Positions 9,233 through 20,873 of a stretch of DNA of 64,000 bases are shown here, one piece after another. Both the position numbers and the translations under genes were made by a program. The notes beneath the pieces were generated by a model that did not search any database, had not been told where the DNA came from, and was given only the letters and a program-made list of their open reading frames with translations. This stretch comes from Multivorans sp965116445 (GTDB lineage: Bacteria > Acidobacteriota > Thermoanaerobaculia > Multivoradales > Multivoraceae). The stretch covers positions 992,001 to 1,056,000 of the forward strand of contig OZ220688.1 in the NCBI GenBank assembly GCA_965116445.1. The letters run 5' to 3'. The stretch's first letter is position 1. Every line of letters begins with the position of its first letter.

Positions 9233-11710
9233 TTACTCCGATTCGTCTTCTCTCCAGGCATAGCGGATGAGAGACCAGTCGGTGACGTCCTCGGGCATGT
9301 TCTCGCCGGCCTTCGGTTCGCCGTAGAGAGCGCGCTGCTGGTACCACGGGAGGTCGTAGACGGGGCGCGTGTCGGGGTCGAAGGAGAGCACCGGTTCGGT
9401 GCCGGCGATGAACGCTTCGTCGATCAGGTGCTGCCCTCCGACCGGACGGCGCGCGGGCCGCAGGCCGGAGTTGTACTCGATCCGCTCCAGACGGACCCGG
9501 TTCGGTCGCGTGAAGGTGGCGCGAGGATCGATCCAGCCGTCCTCGACCCCCTGGCGCAGAACCTCGTTCCAGATCGGCAGGGCGGCCGCGGCGCCGGTCA
9601 TGTTGCGGCCGATACGCCGCTGCTGGTCGTAGCCGACCCAGACCACGAGGGTGTAACGGGGCGTGTAGCCGGCGAACCAGGCGTCGGTGAAACCGTCGGT
9701 CGTGCCGGTCTTGCCGGCGACGGCCGCGAGTCCCAGGCTCTTCGCCGACTGGGCCGTCCCGCGCTGGACCACGCCGGAGAGTACGTGGGTCAGCAGGTAC
9801 GCGACCTCCGGTGTCAGGACGGTTGACGCCTGGGGCACGTGGGCCTCGAGTTCGCGGCCGTCCCGGGTCGCCACGCTCTCGATCAGGTAGGGCTCGACGT
9901 GGACGCCCAGGTTGGCGATCGTGGCGTAGGCGGTGGCTACCTCGAGCACGGTCAGGTCGGCGGCGCCGAGGGCGAGACTGGGATATGGCGGCAGAGGCGA
10001 ACGGATGCCCGTCCGGTAGGCGAAGTCGACGACCCGGTCGGCGCCGACAACGTCCTGGAGCTTGACCGCGGTGACGTTGATCGACTTCTCGAGCGCCTTG
10101 CGCAACGTCAGGATGCCGAGGTACTTGCGGTAGTAGTTGCGCGGGCTGTAGCTCGGCAGGTTGTCGACGCCCACGAAGACCGCCGGCGCGTCGAAGAGGG
10201 TGTCGGCGGGGGTGAAGCCGTGCTCGAAGGCGGCGCCGAAGACGAACGGCTTGAAGAGCGAGCCGACCTGGCGCCGGGCCTGGATCGCGCGGTTGAACTC
10301 GCTTCGCTCGTAGTCCCAGCCGCCCACCATGGCCCGGATGGCGCCCGTCGACGATTCGAGCAGCAGCACGGCACCCTCGAGGGTCGGCTCCTGGACGAGC
10401 TCGAGCGCGAAGGACATCTCCGGATCCGCTTCGCCCTCCTGGTCGCCCTTCGCTGCGGGACGGAGTTCGAACCAGGCGATGTCGCCCCTCTTGAGAGGCG
10501 GCGCGTCCCGCCGGGTCCATTCGTACCCTTCGGGCTGGAGCACGAGGCGGTGGTCGCCGATCCGAATCTCCGCGTCGCGACGCCCGCGCCGGAGGACGAC
10601 ACCGGGGACCCAGGCACCGACCTCCGGTTCGAAACCGACCCAGGCGGCGAGTAGACCCCCAACCGACTCGGCGAGATCCTCCGCCTCGAGATCGTCCTGG
10701 TCGACGCGGGCCGCTGGCCCACGGTAGCCCCGGAACCGGTCGATTCGGACCAGGCCCTGGCGCAGCGCCTTCTCGGCGGCGTTCTGCATCCGCGGATCGA
10801 GGGTCGTCCTGACCTGGAGCCCCCGCTCGTAGAGGCCCTTTCGGCCGTAGGTGGAGTACAGGTCGACCCGGACCCGCTCGGCGAAGTACGGCGCCAGCGG
10901 CTTCGTCTCGCGCTGCTTGACCACGTTGAGCGGCAGCGTCGCCGCCTCCTCGGCCTGCTCTCTCGTGATCACGCCGCGTTGGGCCACGACGCCCAGGATC
11001 GTGTTGCGGCGGTTGCGTACCACCTCGGGTCGCAGATACGGCGTCCACACGCTCGGCCCCGGCAGGACGGCCACGAGTGTGGCGGATTCGACGTGATCCA
11101 GCTCGGCCGCCGGTTTGCCGAAGTAGTAGCGGGAGGCTGCCTCGAGGCCGTAGTTGCCGTGGCCGAAGTAGGTCAGGTTGCAGTAGAGGGTGAGGATCTG
11201 CTGCTTGCTCAGGCGTTTTTCGAGCTCGATCGCGAGAAGTGTCTCGCGGATCTTTCGGCTCCAGACCTTCTCGCGGCCGAGATACAGCGTTCGCGCGACC
11301 TGCATCGTGATCGTCGAAGCGCCGGAGAACCGCTCGCCCCGCCGCCAGTTCTGCACCGTTGCGCGTACCACGCCGACGATGTCGAAGCCGCCGTGGGCGT
11401 AGAAGTTCCGGTCCTCCGCGGTGAGCAGGACGCGCTCGAAGACCTCCGGCACCTCGCCTTCGGCGAGCATGATCCGTTTCTCGACGGAGTAGCTCCGGAA
11501 GACCTCGCCCCCGCTATCCAGGAGCCGGGTGATCTGGCTGGGCGTCAACTCGGCGACGGTCTCGACCTGCGGCAGATCGATCGCCGCCGCGACGCCGATT
11601 CCCAGCAGGACGCCTGCGACCGGCGTCGCGACGATCGGCGTCAGCCACCGCCAGTGCCGCAAGCCCCAGTCGAGCAGGGGTTGCACGGCTTTGTGCGGCG
11701 CCTTCATCAC
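9233..11710 (-). CDS. Class A penicillin-binding protein (PBP1-type)
   Basis: This bifunctional peptidoglycan synthase polymerises lipid II and cross-links the strands. After a short cytoplasmic tail and one membrane segment, the glycosyltransferase (GT51) domain carries EDRNFYAHGG and GASTITMQVARTLYLGR. The transpeptidase domain has SLFK (about residue 482), SIN in the second motif, and KTG in GKTGTTDGFTDAWF (about residue 665). It is 825 residues long, and the insert between the domains resembles PBP1B more than PBP1A. The start is GTG at 11710 or the adjacent ATG at 11707. A TATGAT hexamer lies only six bases before the GTG. Confidence 0.93.
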   Translation of the reverse strand: MMKAPHKAVQPLLDWGLRHWRWLTPIVATPVAGVLLGIGVAAAIDLPQVETVAELTPSQITRLLDSGGEVFRSYSVEKRIMLAEGEVPEVFERVLLTAEDRNFYAHGGFDIVGVVRATVQNWRRGERFSGASTITMQVARTLYLGREKVWSRKIRETLLAIELEKRLSKQQILTLYCNLTYFGHGNYGLEAASRYYFGKPAAELDHVESATLVAVLPGPSVWTPYLRPEVVRNRRNTILGVVAQRGVITREQAEEAATLPLNVVKQRETKPLAPYFAERVRVDLYSTYGRKGLYERGLQVRTTLDPRMQNAAEKALRQGLVRIDRFRGYRGPAARVDQDDLEAEDLAESVGGLLAAWVGFEPEVGAWVPGVVLRRGRRDAEIRIGDHRLVLQPEGYEWTRRDAPPLKRGDIAWFELRPAAKGDQEGEADPEMSFALELVQEPTLEGAVLLLESSTGAIRAMVGGWDYERSEFNRAIQARRQVGSLFKPFVFGAAFEHGFTPADTLFDAPAVFVGVDNLPSYSPRNYYRKYLGILTLRKALEKSINVTAVKLQDVVGADRVVDFAYRTGIRSPLPPYPSLALGAADLTVLEVATAYATIANLGVHVEPYLIESVATRDGRELEAHVPQASTVLTPEVAYLLTHVLSGVVQRGTAQSAKSLGLAAVAGKTGTTDGFTDAWFAGYTPRYTLVVWVGYDQQRRIGRNMTGAAAALPIWNEVLRQGVEDGWIDPRATFTRPNRVRLERIEYNSGLRPARRPVGGQHLIDEAFIAGTEPVLSFDPDTRPVYDLPWYQQRALYGEPKAGENMPEDVTDWSLIRYAWREDESE

Positions 11711-11714
11711 GCGC

Positions 11715-11723
11715 GTATCATAC
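11715..11723. promoter_or_regulatory. Shared palindromic -10 region between divergent genes
   Basis: GTATCATAC is symmetric. Read leftward it gives TATGAT six bases before the penicillin-binding protein GTG. Read rightward it gives TATCAT 12 bases before the ATG at 11734. The -35 candidates are weak on both sides. Confidence 0.35.
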
Positions 11724-11733
11724 GGCCCGACTC

Positions 11734-12201
11734 ATGACTCCCGAACCCGAGGAGCCGCGCGGCCTGCCGCCTCTGCCGGAACCCTTTCCCGAGCAGTCGC
11801 CGGTGCGGCCGCGGGATCCGGACCGAAAGCGGCGTGGCTGTCTGATTGCGGGTCTGGCCGGATGCGGGCTGCTCGCCCTCCTGCTCGTGGTCGGCCTCGC
11901 GGTGGCACTGACGCAGGCCGACGAACTGCTCGAGTTCGTCCTGGACCTGGGTCGGGAACGGATCATGGAGGCACTGCCTGAGGACGTCACGTCGGAAGAG
12001 CGCAACCGCGTCGAGCGGGCCTTTGATTCCGTGCTCGAGCGCTACCGGACCCGACCGGCTACGCCGGCCGACAATCGTCGGCTGCAGATGGCGCTCACCG
12101 ACGCGCTGCGGCGGGCGGAGCGGGGACTGCTGGACCGCGACGATTTGCGTCGCCTGACCGAGCGTCTCGAGCGCATCGCGGCCTCCAGCCCGGAGGTCTG
12201 A
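11734..12201 (+). CDS. Single-pass membrane protein of unknown function
   Basis: The 155-residue product is not recognised. A Pro/Glu-rich cytoplasmic tail (MTPEPEEPRGLPPLPEPFPEQ) leads to a basic patch (DRKRRGC) and one strong membrane segment (LIAGLAGCGLLALLLVVGLAVAL). A helical, highly charged domain of about 95 residues follows. The gene is divergent from the penicillin-binding protein and lies two bases before the uvrB start, so it is probably co-transcribed with uvrB. Confidence 0.7.
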   Translation: MTPEPEEPRGLPPLPEPFPEQSPVRPRDPDRKRRGCLIAGLAGCGLLALLLVVGLAVALTQADELLEFVLDLGRERIMEALPEDVTSEERNRVERAFDSVLERYRTRPATPADNRRLQMALTDALRRAERGLLDRDDLRRLTERLERIAASSPEV

Positions 12202-12203
12202 CC

Positions 12204-14299
<2,096 letters not shown>

Positions 14300-14300
<1 letters not shown>

Positions 14301-16102
14301 TGCGCCGGGAGCTGCGGCAGCGGCTGGGAGAGCTTCCGGATCAGCCGGGGATCTACATCTTCAAGGGGGAGGCCGGCGAGGCGCTGTACGTCGGCAAGGC
14401 GAAGTCCCTCAGGCGTCGTGCGGCGTCCTACCGCAAGCCGGCGGAGGATCCGCGCATCGCCCTGATGCTCCAGGACGCGGCCGATATCGAGTTCGTCGTC
14501 ACTGACTCGGAAGCCGAAGCGCTGCTGCTCGAGAACAACTGGATCAAGCGCCGGCAGCCGCGGTTCAACATCCGCCTGCGAGACGACAAGACGTACCCCT
14601 ATCTGAAGCTCACCCTCGCCGACGGGCATCCGCGCCTTGCCTTTACGCGGCGTATTCGCCGCGACGGCGCGGAGTACTACGGTCCCTACCTGCCCGCCGG
14701 ACTGGCGCGCAAGGCGATCAAGCTGACGCAGAAGCTGTTCGGCATCCGGGTGTGCCGGATCGAGATCGACGGCAGCCTGCCGCGACCCTGCCTCTACTAC
14801 GACATGAAGCGCTGCCTGGGGCCCTGCGTCGACGGCCTGACGACCGACGAGGCCTATGCCGAGGCGGTCGGGAAGGCGCGTCTGTTTCTCGCCGGCAGGA
14901 ACGACGAGTTGCTGCGGGACCTGCGCGGCCGCATGCGGACTGAGGCGACTCGCCTGGAGTTCGAGACGGCGGCCCGCCTTCGCGACACGATGCAGGAGAT
15001 CGCATCCATCAGTCAGCGGCGGAAGCTGAGTTCGGACCGGGGCGAGGACGTCGACATCTTCGGCGTCCACGTCCGCGGCGACAACGCGGCGGTCGTCGTC
15101 CTGGTCATGCGCGGCGGCCAGGTGCTCGATCGCCGCGAGTTGTTCTGGGAGGGCGTTTCGAAGATCACCGCCGAGCGCCTGTTGTCGGAGCTGTTGCCGC
15201 AGCTCTACGACCGCACAACGCTCATTCCCAGGGAGATCCACCTGCCGGCGCCGATCGAGGGCGAGGAGGCGCTGGTGGAGTGGCTGAGCGAACGCCGCGA
15301 GTCGAAGGTCTACCTCCGGATGCCATCGCGCGGACCGAAGGCGCAGCGGGTGGCGCTCGCGAACCGCAACGCCAGGATGGCTTTCCTCCGGCGGTTCCGG
15401 GGCGCCGCCGCTGCCGGCGAGGCCGGTGAGGCGCTGCGGCGCGCACTCGACCTCGAAGAACCCCCGCGACGGATCGAGGGCTTCGACATTTCGACCTTCG
15501 GCGGCAGCGAGACCGTTGCCTCCCTGGTGGTCTGGAGCGATGGCCGGATGGTCAAGAACCAGTACCGCAGCTTCAACATCCGCGGCCTGGAGCAGGCGGA
15601 CGACTTCGCGTCGATCCGGCAGGCGGTGGAACGCCGCTACCGACGCCGGCTGAAGGAAGTCGGCGAGATGCCGGATCTGATCCTGATCGACGGCGGGCGC
15701 GGCCAGTTGAACGCGGCCCTCGAGGCACTGGCCGAGCTGGGCGTCGACGAGACGCCGGTGGTGGGACTGGCCAAGCGGGAGGAGGAGATCTACGTTCCGG
15801 TGCGACCCGCGCCGCTACGGTTGAAGCGGCATCACGCCGGCCTGCGGGTTCTCCAGCAGGTACGGGACGAGGCGCACCGGTTCGCCGTGTCGCGCCACCG
15901 CCGCCGCCGCTCCCGGCGAACCCTGCACAGCCGGTTCGACGACCTGCGGGGCATCGGCCCCCAGCGGCGCAAGCTGCTCGTGCGCCGGTTCGGCAGCTAC
16001 GCCGGCGTGACGCAGGCGTCAGAGGAAGAACTCCGGGAGGTTCTCGGCGCGAAGCTCGGCCGTTCCGTCTACACCTCGGTCAACCGCGGACAGTCGGGTT
16101 GA
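14300..16102 (+). CDS. uvrC: Excinuclease ABC subunit C
   Basis: UvrC makes the two incisions flanking a lesion. Domains in order are a GIY-YIG nuclease (GIYIFKGEAGEALYVGKAKS), a UVR motif that contacts UvrB (TRLEFETAARLRDTMQEI), an RNase H-like nuclease with EGFDIS (Asp near residue 396), DDFASI and LILIDGGRGQL, and a C-terminal HhH pair (LRGIGPQRRKLL). The conserved His in DEAHRFAVSRHR is present. Its 600 residues are normal. It begins on the last base of uvrB. RNase P RNA starts about 40 bases after its stop. Confidence 0.97.
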
Positions 16103-16126
16103 GCGACCGCCTGGACCTGCGACGGG

Positions 16127-16136
16127 CTGCTAATCT
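16127..16136 (+). promoter_or_regulatory. Extended -10 element for rnpB
   Basis: CTGCTAATCT contains an extended -10 (TGC followed by TAATCT) that ends eight bases before the predicted 5' end of RNase P RNA. No good -35 was seen. Confidence 0.4.
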
Positions 16137-16143
16137 CCATCCC

Positions 16144-16559
16144 GCCGGAGGACCGGATGCGGTCGCTCCCGGCGGCTTGCCCGCCGGGGGAGGAAAGTCC
16201 GGACTCCAACGGACGGCATGCTTGCTAACGGCAAGGCGTGGTGACGCGACGGAAAGTGCAACAGAGAGCAGACCGCCGGTGCATTGGTTCCGGAGCCCGC
16301 CCAGGGCTTCGGGGCTGGAGGGCCGGCAAGGGTGAAACGGTGCGGTAAGAGCGCACCGCTCGGCCGGCGACGGTGCGAGGCGATGGCAAACCCCATGTGG
16401 AGCAAGACCAAATAGGGAGTGCGGTTCGGGCTGTCCGTCCCGATACCGGACCGTCCGCGGTCCGGGACGCCCTCCGGGTAGGTCGCAGAGATGAATGGCC
16501 GCCTCCTTTCGCCTGACGGTGACGGGACGAACAGAATCCGGCTTACGAGGTCCTCCGGC
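16144..16559 (+). ncRNA. rnpB: RNase P RNA, bacterial class A
   Basis: This catalytic RNA matures tRNA 5' ends. The universally conserved blocks occur in order: GAGGAAAGTCCGGACTCC, ACAGAGAGCAGACCGCC, GGGTGAAACGGTGCGGTAAG, AGCAAGACCAAATAGG, and near the 3' end CAGAATCCGGCTTACGA. Helix P1 closes the molecule by pairing GCCGGAGGACC (16144-16154) with GGTCCTCCGGC (16549-16559). The length of about 416 bases fits a class A RNA. The following gene starts three bases later. Confidence 0.95.
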
Positions 16560-16561
16560 AC

Positions 16562-17494
16562 TTGACCCTTCGTAGCAAAGGAAAACAGCGTGGCGCGGCG
16601 CGTCCGCCTGCCGTGCGGCCCGGCGACCGGATCGGCATCGCGGCGCTCTCTGGCCCGGTCGACGCGGAGCGCCTTTCTCGTGGGGTGGAGGCGCTCGAAG
16701 ACCTCGGCTTCGAGGTGGTGCTGGCGTCCAACCTGCGGTCCGGGGCGACCCGCGAAGGAAGGTCGCTCTTCGCGGGCTCGGACCGTCAGCGGCTGGCTGC
16801 GTTCCACGAACTGGCGGCGGACCACAGGGTCGCGGGCATCGTCTTCGCCCGGGGCGGATACGGCGTGACCAGGCTGCTGGGGAGGATCGACTGGCCGTTG
16901 CTTGCCTCCCGTCCGCGGCCCTGCGTGGGCTACTCCGACCTGACGCCCTTGCTCCTGGGCCTCGTGTCTCGCACCGGTACGGTGGCCTACCACGGCCCGA
17001 TGGTGGTCGACTTCGCGCGCGGGCTGCGTTCGGAGGAGCGGACGTCCTTTCTTGAGGCGCTGGCCGGGAACCCGGGCCCGGCCTGGCAGTTGGAGCCGGT
17101 CGTCGCGGTGTCGGCCGGCCGACCCGAGGTGGTGGAGGGGCGTCTGCTCGGTGGCTGTCTGACGATGCTGGCAGCGACGACCGGAACGGGTTTCCTTCCC
17201 GATCTTCGGGATTCCGTCCTCTTGCTGGAGGACATCGGCGAGCCCGAGTACCGGATCGACCGCCTGTTGACCCAGCTCCGGACTTCCCGTCACATCGCGG
17301 GTGTGCGGGCCGTGGTCGCCGGCCACTTCACGAACTGCGACGCGCGCGACAGTTTGATCGACTTTGCGGAGGCGCTGGATGTGCCGCTCCTGGTCGGGTT
17401 GCCGGCGGGCCACCAGGCTCCCAATCACACGTTGCCCCTGGGAGCGCCGGTCCGGCTCGATCCCGAGGCGGGGAAGCTCGAAGTGATCGGCTGA
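16562..17494 (+). CDS. LD-carboxypeptidase (S66 family)
   Basis: S66 enzymes remove the terminal D-Ala from cytoplasmic murein tetrapeptides during wall recycling; the MccF branch cleaves microcin C instead. The nucleophile Ser lies in VGYSDLTPLLLG, the Glu in LLLEDIGEPEYRID, and the His in PAGHQAPNHTLP, so the catalytic triad appears complete. The N-terminal strand PGDRIGIAALSGPV is typical. The 310-residue length is normal. The TTG start at 16562 leaves only three bases after RNase P RNA, and a later start is possible because the first 15 residues are basic and not conserved. Confidence 0.88.
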   Translation: MTLRSKGKQRGAARPPAVRPGDRIGIAALSGPVDAERLSRGVEALEDLGFEVVLASNLRSGATREGRSLFAGSDRQRLAAFHELAADHRVAGIVFARGGYGVTRLLGRIDWPLLASRPRPCVGYSDLTPLLLGLVSRTGTVAYHGPMVVDFARGLRSEERTSFLEALAGNPGPAWQLEPVVAVSAGRPEVVEGRLLGGCLTMLAATTGTGFLPDLRDSVLLLEDIGEPEYRIDRLLTQLRTSRHIAGVRAVVAGHFTNCDARDSLIDFAEALDVPLLVGLPAGHQAPNHTLPLGAPVRLDPEAGKLEVIG

Positions 17495-17541
17495 GGACGG
17501 CGCACCCTGTTTCCGCCCGGCGCATAGCATCCGGCGCGACG

Positions 17542-19677
17542 ATGGAAGCGGGCGACCCGATCACCAGTGCGCGCGGTGTTGGCCCCGTGCTGGGCGGCAA
17601 ACTGGCGGACGCGGGTTGCCGGCGGATAAGGGACCTCCTGGCCCACCTGCCGATCCGCTACGAGGACCGGCGCACGCTCGGGCGGTTACCGGGGCCGGAG
17701 GAGGAGGCGTCGCCCGAAACCGCGCCAGGCGCGTTGACCGTCGTCGTGCGGCTGGAGAGGCCGCGGCGGGTGTTCGGCCGCGGCCGGTTCTCGCGCGTGC
17801 AGGCCATCGCGGACGACGGCGAGAACCGGGCCGGCGTGGTCTGGTTCAACCGGCCCTATCTGCTGAATCAACTGGAGGAGGGAGCCTCCTACCTGCTCCA
17901 CGGCGTGCCCCGGCGCCGGGGCGGCGACGGTGCCTGGGAACTGGCGAACCCGACCGTCGAGCGGGTGGGCGAGGAACCGCCCAGGGGCACCGTACGGCCG
18001 GTGTACGGGCGCATCGGAGACGTGCCGCCGTCGCGGGTGGAGCGGCTGGTGGGCGGGGTCGTGCGGGATCTGGCAGCGGCCCGCGGCTCCAACTGGATCG
18101 ACGAATGGTTGCCCGAGGAAGAACGGGCCCGGCACGGCCTGCCGAGCCTGGCGGAAGCCCTGACCGAGGTCCATCGACCTTCACCGGAGGCATCGGTCGG
18201 CGAACTGAACGAGCGGCGGAGTCCGGCCCACGCGCGCCTCGCGTACGGGGAGTTCCTGCTCCAGCAGTTACAGCTCGCCGCCGTTCGCAGGCGCCGCCGG
18301 CGGCATGGGAAGCCGCACGGCTACCGGATCTGCGATGCGGTGTGGCGCGAGGCGCGGGGTCTGCTGCCGTTCCAGTTGACCGGGGCCCAGGAACGCGTGC
18401 TCCAGGAGATCGTTGGGGACCTGTCCGGCCCGCGGCCGACGCTGCGCCTGGTGCAGGGGGATGTCGGCAGCGGCAAGACGGTGATTGCCGCCCTGGCCTG
18501 CCTGGTCGCGGCGCGGAGCGGCCTGCAGTCGGCCCTGATGGCGCCGACGGAGCTGCTCGCGGAACAGCACTTCACTTCGCTGGCGCGGTTGCTGGGGTCG
18601 CGTCTCACACTGGCCCTGGTGACCTCCAGCCAGCACATCGCCAGTGACGGAGGCGCGGCGGTGCGGGAGCGCATCGCCGCCGGCCGGGTCGACCTGACGG
18701 TCGGCACGCACGCATTGATCCAGGAACGAACCCGCTTTGCGCGCCTGGGACTGGCCGTGATCGACGAGCAGCATCGCTTCGGTGTCGCCCAGCGGCAGTC
18801 CCTGGCGGAGAAGGGGCTGCGGCCGGACCTTCTGGTCATGACCGCGACGCCGATTCCCAGGTCGTTGGCGCTGACCGTGTACGGTGACCTCGACGTGTCG
18901 ATTCTGGATGAGATGCCGCCTGGCCGCAGTCCGATCGAGACCCGGGTGATGAGCGCGGACCAGCGGGATCAGACTGTGGAGCTCGTGCGCGAGCGCCTTC
19001 GTCGCGGTGGCCGGGCATACGTCGTGTTTCCCCTGATCGACGCTGGGGAAGGGAGTGCAGCCACGTTGCCGTCTCTCGAGGAGTCGGCTTCCTGGTGGGC
19101 CGATGCGCTTGGAGCGCCGTGCGGCGTCGTCCACGGTCGTGTGGGGCGTGACGAGCGCGACGCCACGATGAGTCGCTTCTCCGACGGTTCGATCCAGGTG
19201 CTGCTGGCGACGACGGTGATCGAGGTCGGCGTCGATGTGCCGGAGGCTACCGGGATGGTGATCCTCGGGGCGGAGCGGTTCGGACTGGCACAACTGCACC
19301 AGCTTCGGGGCCGCATCGGGCGTGGCACGAACCAGGCGCTCGGGGAGTCGATCTGCATCGCGGTCTGCGGCGGGTCATCGGCCGAGGCGCAGCGGCGGTT
19401 GGCGGTCTTCGAGGAATCGAACGACGGCTTCCGGATCGCGGAGGAGGATCTCCGTCAACGCGGGCCCGGCGAGGTGCTCGGCACGCGCCAGGCCGGTCTG
19501 CCGCAGTTCCGCTTCGGCGACCTGGCCCGGGACTGGAAATGGCTGGTGGCGGCTCGTACCGACGCCGCGAGGCTCCTCGATCGGCTCGCGGAGCCCGGGA
19601 ACGAGTTGCTGCGGCGGCAGTTGGAGCGCAGGATTCCGGCGCTCGTCGGCTCGAGCCGGGGGGCGGCTGTGTCGTGA
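17542..19677 (+). CDS. recG: ATP-dependent DNA helicase RecG
   Basis: RecG remodels stalled forks and Holliday junctions. The N-terminal wedge region includes GVGPVLGGKLADAGCRRIRDLLAHLPIRYEDR. The helicase motifs are VQGDVGSGKT (Walker A, about residue 307), MAPTELLAEQHF, VIDEQHRFGVAQR, MTATPIPRSLALT, and the RecG-type ending HQLRGRIGRG followed by RQAGLPQFRFGDL. The length of 711 residues is as expected. The gene overlaps the next by four bases (GTGA). Confidence 0.96.
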   Translation: MEAGDPITSARGVGPVLGGKLADAGCRRIRDLLAHLPIRYEDRRTLGRLPGPEEEASPETAPGALTVVVRLERPRRVFGRGRFSRVQAIADDGENRAGVVWFNRPYLLNQLEEGASYLLHGVPRRRGGDGAWELANPTVERVGEEPPRGTVRPVYGRIGDVPPSRVERLVGGVVRDLAAARGSNWIDEWLPEEERARHGLPSLAEALTEVHRPSPEASVGELNERRSPAHARLAYGEFLLQQLQLAAVRRRRRRHGKPHGYRICDAVWREARGLLPFQLTGAQERVLQEIVGDLSGPRPTLRLVQGDVGSGKTVIAALACLVAARSGLQSALMAPTELLAEQHFTSLARLLGSRLTLALVTSSQHIASDGGAAVRERIAAGRVDLTVGTHALIQERTRFARLGLAVIDEQHRFGVAQRQSLAEKGLRPDLLVMTATPIPRSLALTVYGDLDVSILDEMPPGRSPIETRVMSADQRDQTVELVRERLRRGGRAYVVFPLIDAGEGSAATLPSLEESASWWADALGAPCGVVHGRVGRDERDATMSRFSDGSIQVLLATTVIEVGVDVPEATGMVILGAERFGLAQLHQLRGRIGRGTNQALGESICIAVCGGSSAEAQRRLAVFEESNDGFRIAEEDLRQRGPGEVLGTRQAGLPQFRFGDLARDWKWLVAARTDAARLLDRLAEPGNELLRRQLERRIPALVGSSRGAAVS

Positions 19678-20873
19678 GGATCCTCCTGGTCGCCAATGTC
19701 CTGCCCCCGAGGGATCTCTCGGGCGCCGGCGAACAGGTGCTGCAGCTCGCCTGGGGCCTGCGTGATGCCGGCTGCGAGGTCGAGGTCCTGGGCCGGGACC
19801 GGTGCGGTCCGAAGGTCTCGAAGACCTCGTTTCCCTGGTACGCGAGGCGGGCCGTTGCCCGCCGGGTCGCCGAGTGGCGGCCGGATGTCGTGCAGGTCCA
19901 CGAGAGCGATGGCGGTCTGGTGATCCGGGACCTTGCCCGGTTACGCGGGGCCGACCGGCCGCTGCTCGCAGCCCTCCAGCAGGTGAGTTACGTCCGGGAG
20001 CGCCAAGCCGTCCGTCCGCTGGTCGACGCAGATCGCCGCTCCGCGGTGGTTGCGCGGCCCGGAGGCAGCGAGCGTATCTTTCGAGCCTTGCGCACGCCGG
20101 TGCACATCGCCCTGGGCCGGATGTCGGCCAGGTGCGCCGACGTCTGCTTGGCTCCGAGCCGGGCCACGGCGAGGGAGATCGAGGGGGACTACGGCGTCAA
20201 CGGGGTTCAAGTGGTCCCCAACGCGACAGGGGCATCCCTGGACCACCCGGACGATCGGGAGACAGGGGAGAGTCCGGGCGAGGACTTGTCCGGCCCGGAG
20301 CCGTTCGTGCTTGCGGTCGGCCGGATGCGGATCCGCAAGGGATTCGAGATCCTGCTCCACGCGCTGGCGGCGGTCCGTGAGAGGGGACACCGGCCGCGGC
20401 TGGTCATCGCGGGCGACGGGGAGCGGCGTGAGTCGCTGTCGGCGCTGGCGCGGGGTCTTCGGCTGGGGGCGGCGGTGAGCTTCGCGGGCCGCTGCTCACG
20501 CTCGGACGTGGCCCGGTTGCGGCAGCGCGCGACGGCCCTTGTCGTTCCCTCTACCTACGAGGGGATGCCGCTCGTGGTTCTCGAGGCGATGGACGACAGT
20601 GTTCCCGTCATCGCTTCCGCGGTCAGCGGCATTCCGGAGGTCGTCGTCGACGGGGAAACCGGCTGGCTGGTGCCGCCGGAACGTTCGAGCGCACTCGGCG
20701 ACGCGTTGATCGCGGCGACCTCCGACGCCGCGGAAGCGCGCCGCCGGGGAGAGGCCGGGCGGCGCCGGCTGGACCAGGGCTACCGTCCGCGGCATGCCGC
20801 GCGACAGTGGCTGCAGGCGGTGGAGCGAGCCGGTGGACCGGCCCCGCCGGTGTGGAACAATCCGGATGGATGA
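19674..20873 (+). CDS. Glycosyltransferase family 4 protein
   Basis: This 399-residue GT-B enzyme has the N-terminal fold start VRILLVANVLPPRDLSGAGEQ. The C-terminal nucleotide-sugar domain contains VLAVGRMRIRKGFEILLHA, LVIAGDGERRESL, VVPSTYEGMPLVVLEAM (the E-x7-E region), and PEVVVDGETGWLVPP. The donor and acceptor are unknown; envelope polysaccharide or glycolipid synthesis is a reasonable guess. The frame is open earlier, but the GTG at 19674 matches the family start and overlaps the recG stop. Confidence 0.85.
   Translation: MRILLVANVLPPRDLSGAGEQVLQLAWGLRDAGCEVEVLGRDRCGPKVSKTSFPWYARRAVARRVAEWRPDVVQVHESDGGLVIRDLARLRGADRPLLAALQQVSYVRERQAVRPLVDADRRSAVVARPGGSERIFRALRTPVHIALGRMSARCADVCLAPSRATAREIEGDYGVNGVQVVPNATGASLDHPDDRETGESPGEDLSGPEPFVLAVGRMRIRKGFEILLHALAAVRERGHRPRLVIAGDGERRESLSALARGLRLGAAVSFAGRCSRSDVARLRQRATALVVPSTYEGMPLVVLEAMDDSVPVIASAVSGIPEVVVDGETGWLVPPERSSALGDALIAATSDAAEARRRGEAGRRRLDQGYRPRHAARQWLQAVERAGGPAPPVWNNPDG

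Noticed and set aside
16099..16335. 78-codon protein gene overlapping the start of RNase P RNA
   Set aside because: All conserved RNase P RNA blocks lie here. The open frame is incidental.
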